A stretch of 24,769 nt of DNA from Rhodocyclales bacterium (GTDB taxonomy: Bacteria > Pseudomonadota > Gammaproteobacteria > Burkholderiales > Rhodocyclaceae). This document shows, one piece after another, positions 1 through 7,808 of this stretch. Numbering within the stretch: the stretch's first letter is position 1; every line of letters begins with the position of its first letter. The notes under the pieces were generated by a model. That model ran no database searches, was not told where the DNA came from, and saw nothing but the letters and a program-made list of their open reading frames with translations. A program made the translations under genes and the position numbers. The stretch spans positions 1 through 24,769 of the forward strand of contig JAJTBM010000003.1 of assembly GCA_021286885.1 (NCBI GenBank). The letters are read 5' to 3'.

Positions 1-241
1 GCCATTGGCGGGGCAAAGTAACGCAGCACATCATGCCGCTGGCACCAAAGGCATCTACACCTTCTGCGGCCATGATCTTGGTAGGTGTTTCAGGTTTGGC
101 TACCGCCACCAAATCAAAAGGCCAATCGGTGTAATTCACGGATGTCAAAGGCGCGCTCAGTTCATCGGCTTGCCCCAGGTGGCTGCATGCGCTCAAGGCA
201 AGGGCCAGTAGGGCGGGGGTGAGTTTGGGCCAGGGGGGCAT
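1..241 (-). CDS. DUF2931-like lipoprotein, second copy (partial, N-terminal part)
   Basis: This is the first 80 codons of a lipoprotein gene that continues beyond the left window edge. Its sequence is identical to the start of the lipoprotein at 862-1515: a short hydrophobic signal peptide ending in the lipobox LSAC, then the W-P-F and CCVTLP motifs typical of DUF2931-like proteins. It lies 9 nt downstream of the truncated effector fragment and uses the same AAGGA ribosome-binding site as the other copy. By analogy with T6SS effector loci it is probably an immunity-type lipoprotein in the periplasm; that role is inferred. Whether this copy diverges after the window edge cannot be seen. Confidence 0.75.
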   Translation of the reverse strand, partial: MPPWPKLTPALLALALSACSHLGQADELSAPLTSVNYTDWPFDLVAVAKPETPTKIMAAEGVDAFGASGMMCCVTLPRQW

Positions 242-256
242 GGGGGTTCCTTAGGT
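1..256. repeat. Direct repeat copy A (identical to 1275-1530)
   Basis: Bases 1-256 match 1275-1530 without a mismatch on reading both through. The repeat covers the start of the lipoprotein gene, its ribosome-binding site and 15 bases upstream of the ATG. It ends exactly where the two upstream sequences diverge, and it continues past the window edge. The stop codon of the effector fragment (251-253) lies inside the repeat. Confidence 0.95.
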
Positions 257-865
257 CAGGGCGTCAATTGCGAGCAGGCAGTGGATCGTGCCTTGCTGGC
301 TATTTAGATAGGACTCTTTTTTGAGATTCCAGCCGGTCAACACCAGCTTGCGACTGATGTCGCGAATCTCCTCCGCGCTATACAGCATGTCGCCCACAAA
401 ATAGCGGTGGATGTTGTTTACTGCCTGCATCAAGGCCCAGGCCAGCCGCTCATGCCCCGCAGCCCCCGCAGCCGCGCCCCACATGCTTTTGCCCTCGTCG
501 AAAACCTCTGGGAAAGGCGACCCAACACCCGGCACGTAAACCTTGAAAAAGTGTCGATAATCGTTATTCCATGGTGGATCATGCTTGATCACCTCTGGCA
601 CGCCCTGCCCCGGATAGCAGTCATACAACCGGGCCACATTTGAATAGGCTTCGTTTTCGGTGCACTGGTTGTAGTTGTTCCGGGTGCCATCAAAGAAGAA
701 GCCGAAGAACAGGTTGAAGTCGCAACTGGTGGCGGGGCGGCCGGGTGGGGGGAGTTGGCGAGGCTCCATTCTAGCGATAATGCGATCTTCTTCCTCCGAG
801 AAAAAATTAAAATAGTCGCAAGGATTAATAGCGGAGGTGGGTACGGGTTGGCAAATTCTTGTCAT
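251..865 (-). pseudogene. Truncated DUF2235 (Tle1-like) T6SS lipase fragment
   Basis: The 204-aa product carries the DUF2235 opening motif FFDGTRNN (around residues 54-61), followed by a segment typical of T6SS phospholipase effectors of the Tle1 type. Full-length members are several hundred residues and carry a Ser-Asp-His triad with a G-x-S-x-G elbow. Here the chain reads LTGWN, then about a dozen unrelated residues, then GTIHCLLAIDAL and a stop, so the serine of the elbow is missing and the rest of the lipase fold is absent. The gene starts in a 4-nt ATGA overlap with the upstream lipoprotein, so the two are translationally coupled. The stop lies inside the downstream repeat. I read it as a broken effector left by recombination between lipoprotein copies. 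A short intact protein of unknown role is possible but less likely. Confidence 0.7.
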
Positions 866-1515
866 GGCCGAGATCCTAAAAATTGCATTCTTCTTTTGAC
901 ACTATCAATAGCTTCTTGGTACTCAACTGCATCTTGGCCGCTTGATTTTTTGATGGCAGTTTCAAATCTAGCCAAGGATTTCTGCAGCAAACTCATATCC
1001 CTATCCCAAATCTTCTGCCTAAACTCCAGCGTCGGCAGCGGCCAGCCCTTCACCTCGCCGGGCCAGGAAGGGTGGTCTGGGTCGTAGCGGCTCACCACCA
1101 GCACGACCTTGCCTCCGGGTAAAAGCTGCACCCAGACGGTACCCATATCCTTGGGGGTATAGGGCGGCACGGGGACGCGGTGTTGGATGATGGGTAGTTT
1201 TTCCATGTCCCATTCCTGATAGCTTTTCGCTCGCGTACCGTCTTTGATTCGCACCACCAGCTCCATCCCCGGCCGCCATTGGCGGGGCAAAGTAACGCAG
1301 CACATCATGCCGCTGGCACCAAAGGCATCTACACCTTCTGCGGCCATGATCTTGGTAGGTGTTTCAGGTTTGGCTACCGCCACCAAATCAAAAGGCCAAT
1401 CGGTGTAATTCACGGATGTCAAAGGCGCGCTCAGTTCATCGGCTTGCCCCAGGTGGCTGCATGCGCTCAAGGCAAGGGCCAGTAGGGCGGGGGTGAGTTT
1501 GGGCCAGGGGGGCAT
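862..1515 (-). CDS. DUF2931-like lipoprotein, probable T6SS effector immunity protein
   Basis: The 217-aa protein starts with a signal peptide whose lipobox is LSAC (Cys at residue 19), so the mature protein should be lipid-anchored, probably facing the periplasm. The body has the DUF2931-like features TDWPF near residue 38 and MMCCVTLPRQWRPG near residues 71-84. Such lipoproteins are often found beside T6SS lipase effectors, where they are thought to neutralise the toxin. Here the gene overlaps the start of a DUF2235 effector fragment by 4 nt, which supports that pairing. The immunity function is inferred from context and was not demonstrated. The start has an AAGGA site nearby. A partial second copy lies downstream. 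Confidence 0.7.
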   Translation of the reverse strand: MPPWPKLTPALLALALSACSHLGQADELSAPLTSVNYTDWPFDLVAVAKPETPTKIMAAEGVDAFGASGMMCCVTLPRQWRPGMELVVRIKDGTRAKSYQEWDMEKLPIIQHRVPVPPYTPKDMGTVWVQLLPGGKVVLVVSRYDPDHPSWPGEVKGWPLPTLEFRQKIWDRDMSLLQKSLARFETAIKKSSGQDAVEYQEAIDSVKRRMQFLGSRP

Positions 1516-1530
1516 GGGGGTTCCTTAGGT
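1275..1530. repeat. Direct repeat copy B (identical to 1-256)
   Basis: This is the other copy of the 256-base direct repeat. Upstream of the repeat (1531 onward) the sequence is unrelated to that next to copy A, so position 1530/256 marks the duplication junction. Confidence 0.95.
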
Positions 1531-1954
1531 GGAGGGTGATTTCAGATGGGCTACGGTTGACTAGAATTAGCAAGTAGTTTTCTGTTTCATCAGTACCAAC
1601 GTTTGGTGTGTTGCTTGATGGCTGTTTATCATTTGATAGGCAGCGGCATGGCCGAGGCGCTGATTGAGTAGTGTTTTTATGGATCAGAGCTTCGGGCTTG
1701 AAAATAAGAAAAATTTCGTAGCTGGATCAGCTACAGCCAGAACATAGATTATTTATTTGTCTTTTTCTGTCCAATCAACGGCGGCACTTCATCCTCCAAT
1801 TTGACGAAGTTTTAGTCGGAGTTTGCGAGGGTTTGCAGACTTTCCGCCTACGGCTATAACGCAGCCTGCTTCGGTTAAAAATTTATGCACGGCCCTGCTT
1901 GTTCACAGACCGGGCTTATGCTCCAGCCGTTTGCAAAATGCGGGAGCCGCATTC
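1531..1954. other. Gene-poor AT-richer stretch with a small hairpin
   Basis: No credible gene is visible in these 424 bases, which are clearly more AT-rich than the flanks. A perfect 7-bp inverted repeat GTAGCTG/CAGCTAC with a 3-nt loop lies at 1718-1734. On the minus strand it is followed by a T-rich run, so it could be the terminator of a gene that is no longer there. Bases 1823-1954 are open in frame with the next gene but show no coding character. Confidence 0.5.
1718..1734 (-). terminator. Hairpin with T-rich tail, possible orphan terminator
   Basis: The stem GTAGCTG/CAGCTAC with loop GAT is followed on the minus strand by a T-rich stretch (complement of 1700-1717). No minus-strand gene ends just before it in the window, so its function is uncertain. 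Confidence 0.35.
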
Positions 1955-2587
1955 ATGGGTCTTGTATGGATTCCCGCCCTGCTGGCGGGTACGGCCCTCG
2001 TTGGGCTGGTCTGGAACGCACGCACGTTGCGCCGGCGGCGGGAGGACTGTGTGCGCCGCCATCTGTTCGACAAGGCGCTGCTCGACAAGCTCGGTGAAAC
2101 CTACCCGGCCCTGGGGCTGGATGAGCGGGTACTGGTGAGTCGTGCCCTGCGGGATTTCTTTCTGATTCACATCCGGGCTGGCAAGCGGCTGATCGTGATG
2201 CCTTCCCGGGCGGTGGATGTGCTGTGGCACGAATTCATCCTCGACACCAAGCCTTATCACCGTTTCTGCAAGCGGGCCTTTGGCGGCTATTTCCACCATG
2301 TGCCCCCGGCGCGCATGCAGGGGGCTGACTGGAGTCGCAAGGCCCTGCGCCGCACCTGGGATCTGGCCTGCGCGCTGGAAAAGCTCAACCCGAACCAGGC
2401 CGCCCGGCTGCCCCTGCTGTTCGGGTTGGATGAGCGCCTGGGGATTCCCGAGGGGCGGTGCTGGAATCTGCAGGATTTCCGGCGTGAAGACAGCAGCAGC
2501 GATGGTTGTGGAGGCGATGGCGGCGATGGAGACAGCGGTTGCGGCGGCGATGGCGGCTGTGGCGGAGGCTGCGGGGGTGGCGATTAG
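1955..2587 (+). CDS. Glycine-rich domain-containing protein with N-terminal membrane anchor
   Basis: The 210-aa protein begins with one hydrophobic segment (about residues 2-20), followed by a basic stretch, so it is probably anchored in the inner membrane. The central region carries AVDVLWHEFIL, then a tyrosine, FC and YFHHVP, a conserved Trp/His/Cys-rich signature of RefSeq 'glycine-rich domain-containing' proteins. The last 35 residues are almost only Gly, Cys, Asp and Ser. No function is known to me; the His/Cys pattern would suit metal binding, which is speculation. I chose the ATG at 1955 because a GGGAG ribosome site precedes it and the hydrophobic anchor starts there. An upstream in-frame ATG at 1823 would add 44 residues without visible coding character. 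Confidence 0.7.
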   Translation: MGLVWIPALLAGTALVGLVWNARTLRRRREDCVRRHLFDKALLDKLGETYPALGLDERVLVSRALRDFFLIHIRAGKRLIVMPSRAVDVLWHEFILDTKPYHRFCKRAFGGYFHHVPPARMQGADWSRKALRRTWDLACALEKLNPNQAARLPLLFGLDERLGIPEGRCWNLQDFRREDSSSDGCGGDGGDGDSGCGGDGGCGGGCGGGD

Positions 2588-2691
2588 CCCCTGCCATCAG
2601 GGAAAGGCGCAGGCCCGGGCTGGCCGGCCTGGGGTTAAGCTGGCGCTTTATCTGCCGTCGTTTCCCTGACCCGTCTGCCAGCAGGCCCGCC

Positions 2692-3330
2692 ATGGTTTCT
2701 GAGTTCCACGTCCCGGTTTATTTCGACTATCTGGCCACCTTCACCTGGGCCCTCTCCGGGGCGGTGGTGGCGATGCGCAAGCGCTGCGACATCGTGGGGG
2801 TGTTCGTGCTGGCCCTGCTCACCTCGGTGGGGGGGGGCATCGTGCGCGATGGGCTGCTGCTCCAGCGTACGCCCTCGGTGCTCACCGACCCCATGTATCT
2901 GCCCCTCATCAGCCTCGCCACGGCGCTGGCGGCCCTGTTCCGGCGGCGCATCGTCCAGCTCCCCATGGTGAATCATGTGGTGGAGGTGATCGACGCCATT
3001 GGCACCCCGGCCTTCGCGGTGATCGGCCTGCAATACGCGCTGGATGCCCATGTGCCACTCCCCGGCGTGGTGTTGGCCGGGGTGGCCGGGGCGGTGGGCG
3101 GCGGGGTGCTGCGCGACATGGTGGTGCGCGAGATTCCCAGCATTCTCCAGCCGGGGCAGTTTTTTGCGCTGGTGGTGGTGCTGGCCTGCGCGGTGTTCCT
3201 GACCCTGGTGCTGTGGGTGCGCTGGCCCAGCGTGCCCTCGGCCTGGGTGACGGTGGCGGTGTTCTTCATCGTGCGCGGCCTCACCCTGCGCTACAACTGG
3301 CGCACCCGGCCCCTGGTGGTGGAAGACTGA
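2692..3330 (+). CDS. UPF0126/TRIC-family membrane protein (YicG/YadS type)
   Basis: The 212-aa protein is almost wholly hydrophobic, with about seven membrane segments. It shows the two internally repeated glycine motifs of the family, TSVGGGIVRDGLL near residue 42 and GAVGGGVLRDMV near residue 130, each ending in GG-x-x-RD. Bacterial members are related to trimeric intracellular cation channels; some relatives have been proposed to transport small metabolites, so the substrate here is open. The ATG at 2692 was chosen because the reading frame upstream of it only decodes the glycine-rich end of the previous gene in another frame. The stop is 51 nt from the convergent transporter gene. Confidence 0.85.
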   Translation: MVSEFHVPVYFDYLATFTWALSGAVVAMRKRCDIVGVFVLALLTSVGGGIVRDGLLLQRTPSVLTDPMYLPLISLATALAALFRRRIVQLPMVNHVVEVIDAIGTPAFAVIGLQYALDAHVPLPGVVLAGVAGAVGGGVLRDMVVREIPSILQPGQFFALVVVLACAVFLTLVLWVRWPSVPSAWVTVAVFFIVRGLTLRYNWRTRPLVVED

Positions 3331-3381
3331 CACCGTGGCCCGGCCTGGGCGGCGCTCCGGGCGGCCGCCCTGCCGTCATGC

Positions 3382-4956
3382 TCAATGCCCGCCTGCACCC
3401 GGATCCACCTGCCGGGTGGGCTTGGGGGCGAGCCAGATCGCAAAGGCGGCGATGATGAAGGCCACCCCGGTGGCCAGCATCAGCTGGTTGGTGGCCAGCA
3501 TCACGCTCTGGGCATTGATGAGCTGATCCAGGGATTGCAGGGCCCCGTCGGCGGCCTGCCCACCTTGCTGGATGAGGGCCAGCAGGCTGCCGTCGCTATC
3601 GCTCAGGCCCACGAGTTCGGCGTGGTTGCGGGTGGTCTGGTCTTCCCAGGCGGTATTCACCAGCGAGGTGGCGAAGGCCCCCGATACGGTGCGCAGGAAG
3701 TTCATCAGCCCGGCGGCGGAGGTCATCTCCGGCTCATCCACGCTGGCCAGGGCCAGCCCGGTGAGGGGCACGAAGAAGAAGGGCAGGCCCAGGCCCATCA
3801 CCATCAGCGGCAGGGCGATTTGCCAGTAATCCATGCCCGTATCGGCCACCGAGCGCCACAGAGTGATGATCCCCAGCCACAGCACGCCGCCAAACACCAG
3901 CCGGCGCGGATCCACCTTGGCCGAAAGGCCGGCGGCGAGGGGGGCGACCAGCACCGCAAACACGCCCGTCCAGGCGGTTGCCTTGCCTGCTTCGGAGGCG
4001 GTGTAGCCCATCAAATTCTGGAGCCACAGGGGCGTGAGCACGTTGGCCCCGAAGAAGGCCGCAAAGGCGAGGCTGATGGTCAGCACGCTGGCCGAAAAGC
4101 CCCGGTGGCGGAACACCCGCAGATCCACGATGGGATGGGCTTCGTGCAGCTCCCAGATCAGGAAGGCCGCAAACCCCACGGCGGCCACCACGCCCAGCCC
4201 GATGATGAGCGGGGAGGCAAACCAGTCCAGATCCTTGCCTTCGTCCAGCATCACCTGCAGGGCGCCCACCCACAGCACCAGCAGGCCCAGGCCCACCCGG
4301 TCGATGGGGGTGTGCTCCAGGGGCGACTCATAGCGCTTGAGCAGCTTCCAGGCGAGCATGGCGCAGGCGAGGGCAATGGGCAGGTTGATGTAGAAGATCC
4401 ACGGCCAGCTCATTTCGTCGCACAGCCAACCCCCCAGGATGGGGCCCAGCACCGGGGCGACCAGGGTGGTCATGGCCCACAGCCCGGTAGCGGCGGGCGC
4501 CATGTGCGGCGGGAAGATGCGCAGCAGCAGGGTTTGTGAGAGGGGCATCAGCGGCCCGCCGGCGAGGCCCTGGCACACCCGGGCAAACACCAGCATGCCC
4601 AGCGAGGTGGCGAAGCCGCACAGGGCCGAGAACAGCCCGAAGCCGGCCATGGCCATCACGAACACCCGCACCGGCCCGAAGCGGGCCGCCAGCCAGCCGG
4701 TGAGCGGCACGGTGATGGCTTCGGCCACCGCGTAGGAGGTGATGACCCAGGTGCCCTGGCTGGTGGTGACGCTCAGGCCGCCGGCAATGTTGGGCACCGA
4801 GACGTTGGCGATGGTCATGTCCAGCACCGCGATGAAGTTCGCGGCGGCCAGCACGATGGCCGCGAACCACAGCATCCCGCCGCTGAGTGGTGCGGAGGCC
4901 GGGTCACTGGCCAGGGTGGCGGCGGTGGTCGAAGGGGGCGTTGAAGCGCTGCGCAT
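3382..4956 (-). CDS. DHA2-family MFS drug efflux transporter (EmrB-like)
   Basis: The 524-aa protein has the hydrophobicity pattern of a 14-segment DHA2 major facilitator. Typical motifs are LDMTIANVSVPNIAGG in the first membrane segment, WVITSYAVAEAI in the second, GWLAARFGPVR after it (motif A) and GPILGGWL (motif C). It would export toxic compounds through the inner membrane using the proton gradient. It is the last gene of a three-gene minus-strand operon, starting 13 nt after the membrane-fusion protein, with AGGAG before the ATG. With its partners it should form an EmrAB-TolC-type channel across both membranes. The substrate cannot be read from sequence. Confidence 0.93.
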   Translation of the reverse strand: MRSASTPPSTTAATLASDPASAPLSGGMLWFAAIVLAAANFIAVLDMTIANVSVPNIAGGLSVTTSQGTWVITSYAVAEAITVPLTGWLAARFGPVRVFVMAMAGFGLFSALCGFATSLGMLVFARVCQGLAGGPLMPLSQTLLLRIFPPHMAPAATGLWAMTTLVAPVLGPILGGWLCDEMSWPWIFYINLPIALACAMLAWKLLKRYESPLEHTPIDRVGLGLLVLWVGALQVMLDEGKDLDWFASPLIIGLGVVAAVGFAAFLIWELHEAHPIVDLRVFRHRGFSASVLTISLAFAAFFGANVLTPLWLQNLMGYTASEAGKATAWTGVFAVLVAPLAAGLSAKVDPRRLVFGGVLWLGIITLWRSVADTGMDYWQIALPLMVMGLGLPFFFVPLTGLALASVDEPEMTSAAGLMNFLRTVSGAFATSLVNTAWEDQTTRNHAELVGLSDSDGSLLALIQQGGQAADGALQSLDQLINAQSVMLATNQLMLATGVAFIIAAFAIWLAPKPTRQVDPGAGGH

Positions 4957-4969
4957 GGGAGGCTCCTGT

Positions 4970-6163
4970 TCAGTCGGCCTGGCTCAGGCGGGGGGCGCCG
5001 CTGCCGCTGCTGCTGTGGTTATCCGCATCGCCGCTGCGGGTGTCGATGCGCACGTTCATGGACAGCCCCACCTTGAGCGGATGGGCCTGCAGGTCTTCCG
5101 GGTTGAGGCGGATGCGCACCGGCAGGCGCTGCACCACCTTGATCCAGTTGCCGGTGGCGTTCTGGGCCGGAATCGCGGCAAAGGCAGCGCCGGAGCCGCC
5201 CGAGAAGCCTTCCACCGTACCCCGGTAGGTGATGCCGCTGCCGTACAGGTCGGCATGCACATCGACCGGCTGGCCGACCCGGACGTTTTCGAGCTGGACT
5301 TCCTTGAAGTTGGCATCCACGTGCATCTGGCCCACCGGCACCACCGACAGGAGCGGGTTGCCGGCCTTGATGCGCTGGCCCACCTGCACCTGGCGCTTGG
5401 CTACGACCCCATCCACCGGGGCGCGGATCACGGTGCGTTCCAGATCCACCGCCGCCTGATCGCGGCGGGCCCGGGCGAGGGCGACTTCGGGGTTGTCGGC
5501 CTCGCTGGTGTTGGCGATCAGCACCGCGTTGGCATCCCGGGAGCCCAGGGCCGCGCTGCGGTTGGCCCGGGCCTGGGCGGCGCTGGCGCGGGCGGCGCTG
5601 AGGGCGGCTTCGGCGGTGGTGTAGGCGTTGCGGGCGCGGGTGAGTTCATCGCCCGATACTGCGCCGGAGCTGGCCAGGGCCTCGCGCCGCTCCAGGTCGA
5701 TGCGGGCCCGTTCGAAGTCGGCTTCGGCGGAGCGCAGCTGGGCGGTGGCCCGCGCCTCGTCGGCCTCCCGGGCGGCGATCTGGGCATTCAGGCCACTATC
5801 GGTGGCCACGTAGCCGCGCACCCGGCGCAGGGCGCGGCCCAGTTCGGCCTCGGCCTGGGCGAGGGCGAGACGGGCGTCGGTGGGGTCGATCACCACCAGC
5901 ACGTCGCCCTGGTGCACCGCCTGGGTGTCGGTGACCTTCACCTCGGCCACGGTGCCATCCACCGAGGGGGTGACCTGGGCAATTTCGGTGGCGGCGTAGG
6001 CGTTGTCGGTGGACACGTAGCGTGAGCCGTACAGGGCCCAGTTAGCTGCGGCGGTGAGCACCAGGCCGCCCAGGGCGAGGAGCAGCCAGTTGCGCCGCTG
6101 GGGCGTGGGCGTGGTTTCAGGGGTGTCTGCAGGGTGGGGGGTGGAGGTGGAAGTCGCGGACAT
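4970..6163 (-). CDS. HlyD/EmrA-family membrane fusion protein
   Basis: The 397-aa periplasmic adaptor has one N-terminal membrane segment (RRNWLLLALGGLVLTAA), then a barrel-sandwich lipoyl-like half (TPSVDGTVAEVKV, DVLVVIDP), a long Ala/Arg/Glu-rich coiled-coil hairpin, and the second half-motif RAPVDGVVAKRQVQVGQRI before the beta-barrel. This order is standard for EmrA-type adaptors. It links the DHA2 transporter to the outer-membrane factor. I placed the start at 6163 because AGGA lies 9 nt before this ATG; in-frame ATGs at 6172 and 6196 have worse spacing. It is the middle gene of the efflux operon. Confidence 0.92.
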   Translation of the reverse strand: MSATSTSTPHPADTPETTPTPQRRNWLLLALGGLVLTAAANWALYGSRYVSTDNAYAATEIAQVTPSVDGTVAEVKVTDTQAVHQGDVLVVIDPTDARLALAQAEAELGRALRRVRGYVATDSGLNAQIAAREADEARATAQLRSAEADFERARIDLERREALASSGAVSGDELTRARNAYTTAEAALSAARASAAQARANRSAALGSRDANAVLIANTSEADNPEVALARARRDQAAVDLERTVIRAPVDGVVAKRQVQVGQRIKAGNPLLSVVPVGQMHVDANFKEVQLENVRVGQPVDVHADLYGSGITYRGTVEGFSGGSGAAFAAIPAQNATGNWIKVVQRLPVRIRLNPEDLQAHPLKVGLSMNVRIDTRSGDADNHSSSGSGAPRLSQAD

Positions 6164-6229
6164 GGTGGGCATTCCTTGTGCTGGAGCTAAATTCAAATCT
6201 GAGGGGGATGGGGCGCGGGGTGGGGCAAA

Positions 6230-7702
6230 TCAGCCCCGGGGCTGCTGGTAGCCGCCGCCCAGGGCGCGCACCAGGGCCACATCGAGGGTGAAGGCGCGGG
6301 ACTGGAGGTCGGTCAGGCTGCGGATGCTGGCGAGCAGGGTGTCTTCGGCGCTGAGTACTTCCAGGTAACTGGCCAGCCCGCCGGTGTAGCGCTGGTGGGT
6401 GAGCCGATAAGCCTCGCCAGCGGCCTGGTAGGCCTCTTCGGCGCGGGTCAGGCGATGGTCCAGGGCGCGCTGGCTGAGCAGCGCATCGGCCACTTCCTGA
6501 AGGGCGCGGGTGAGGGTCTGGTTGTAGCTGGCCACGGCCAGGTCGTAGGCCGCCTCGCTGGCGCGCAACTCGCCCCGCAGCCGCCCCCCGTTGAAGATGG
6601 GCAGGGAAATGGCCGGGCCTACGCTGCCCACTTCGGAGCCAGACTTGCGCAGCAGATCAAGGCCCAGGGATTGCAGGCCCACGAAGGCCGACAGGTTCAC
6701 GTCCGGATAGAACTCGGCGGTCTTTTGCCGGATGCGCTGGGCTTCGGCCTCGGCCTGGAGACGGGCGGCCACCAGATCCGGGCGGCGCCCCAGCAATTCG
6801 GCGGGCAGCGTGGCCGGCAGGGCCGGTGCCTGGCCGAGCAGCACGCTGGGGCGGGCGATGCGGGTGGCCCGGTCGGGGCCGGCGCCGATCAGGGCGGCAA
6901 TGCGCTGGCGCTGGAGCCCGATGGATTCATCCAGCTCGGCCAGATCCCCGGCGGCGCTGGCCTGGCGCGCATCGGCAGCGCGGCTGCTGCCCCGGGTTTC
7001 GAGCCCGTGGGCTTCCCGGTCGTGCATCAGGGTGGCCGTGCGGGTACGCACTTCCAGGCTGCGCTCGGCGGCTTCCCGGGCGGCGTAGAGGCGGGTCAGC
7101 TCGGCATAGGCGCTGGCCACCGCGCTGGTCAGGGTAAGGCGGGCCTGGGCCAGATCCGCCCGGCGGGCGTCCTGCTCCGAGGTGGCGGCGGCGAGGGCGG
7201 CCCGGTTCTTGCCCCAGAAATCCAGCTCCCAGCTGAAATCCAGGGTGGCGCGCCCGTAGTCGTTCCAGCCCTCCGGCGTCATGGAGCGGGGGGTGAGGTA
7301 GTTGTAGCTCTGCTTCTGGCTGGTGGCGCTGGCCTTGGCGTCCAGCCGGGGCTGGAGGGCGGCGCCGCTCACCTGGGTGCTGGCTTCGGCCTGGCGCAGG
7401 CGGGCGGCGGCGCTGGCCATGTCGGGGGCGTCGCGCAGGGCTTCGTCGATGAGCTGGTCGAGCTGGGCATCCTGATAGCGGGCCCACCAGCGGTCGGCGG
7501 GCCAGGAGCCGGCGGTGCTGCCGGCCAGGGTCTGGCTGCCCAGGGTTTCCGGGCTGTTGAGGCTGGCGCGGGGGGCGCTGTTGGTGGGCAACTGGGCGCA
7601 GGCGGCCAGCCCCAGGCTGAGCAGCAGGGCCAAGGCCAGGCGCGGGCTGCGGGGCCGGGCAGGGAAGCGCGGCGTAGCGGTCAAGGTGGGGGACGGAGAC
7701 AT
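6230..7702 (-). CDS. TolC-like outer-membrane efflux lipoprotein (NodT/OprM family)
   Basis: The 490-aa protein has a signal peptide with lipobox LAAC (Cys at residue 35), the opening WWARYQDAQLDQLIDEAL typical of the family, and two repeats of the outer-membrane-efflux domain. Conserved landmarks include LGRRPDLVAARLQAEA and the ISLPIFNGGRLRGEL segment at the second repeat. It should form the outer-membrane channel of the efflux complex encoded downstream. It is the first gene of the operon, and its promoter region overlaps the TetR operators at 7719-7777, so the whole operon is probably under that repressor. Confidence 0.93.
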   Translation of the reverse strand: MSPSPTLTATPRFPARPRSPRLALALLLSLGLAACAQLPTNSAPRASLNSPETLGSQTLAGSTAGSWPADRWWARYQDAQLDQLIDEALRDAPDMASAAARLRQAEASTQVSGAALQPRLDAKASATSQKQSYNYLTPRSMTPEGWNDYGRATLDFSWELDFWGKNRAALAAATSEQDARRADLAQARLTLTSAVASAYAELTRLYAAREAAERSLEVRTRTATLMHDREAHGLETRGSSRAADARQASAAGDLAELDESIGLQRQRIAALIGAGPDRATRIARPSVLLGQAPALPATLPAELLGRRPDLVAARLQAEAEAQRIRQKTAEFYPDVNLSAFVGLQSLGLDLLRKSGSEVGSVGPAISLPIFNGGRLRGELRASEAAYDLAVASYNQTLTRALQEVADALLSQRALDHRLTRAEEAYQAAGEAYRLTHQRYTGGLASYLEVLSAEDTLLASIRSLTDLQSRAFTLDVALVRALGGGYQQPRG

Positions 7703-7718
7703 GGGCCACTCCTATATA

Positions 7719-7777
7719 TGTACTGTTCAGTACAGTTTAGTTTTGGAGTTTGGCGGATGTCAAGGTAAACTGTACAG
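7719..7777. promoter_or_regulatory. TetR-type operator region between divergent genes
   Basis: Two related palindromes lie here. One is TGTACTGTTCAGTACA at 7719-7734 (7-bp arms around TT). The other is CTGTACAG at 7770-7777. In addition GTACAGTTTA (7730-7739) and TAAACTGTAC (7766-7775) are exact inverted copies 26 nt apart. Such nested symmetry in the intergenic region of a TetR gene and its divergent efflux operon is the usual autoregulated arrangement. Confidence 0.75.
7734..7763 (-). promoter_or_regulatory. Sigma70-type promoter of the efflux operon
   Basis: On the minus strand TTGACA (complement of 7758-7763) is a perfect -35 box. TAAACT (complement of 7734-7739) lies 18 nt further and matches four of six -10 bases. 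The -10 box falls inside the operator symmetry, so a bound TetR protein would block it. Confidence 0.6.
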
Positions 7778-7808
7778 ATTGGTTCAGTTAATCCGGAGGA
7801 GGGCGCCC

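Noticed and set aside
1823..1954. N-terminal extension of the glycine-rich protein
   Set aside because: Open frame only; no ribosome site at 1823 and the hydrophobic anchor starts at the ATG at 1955.
3385..7768. Long plus-strand frames opposite the efflux operon (384, 428 and 457 aa)
   Set aside because: They are antisense to well-recognised genes and consist of His/Gly/Gln/Ala-rich low-complexity sequence, as expected from the opposite strand of GC-rich coding DNA.
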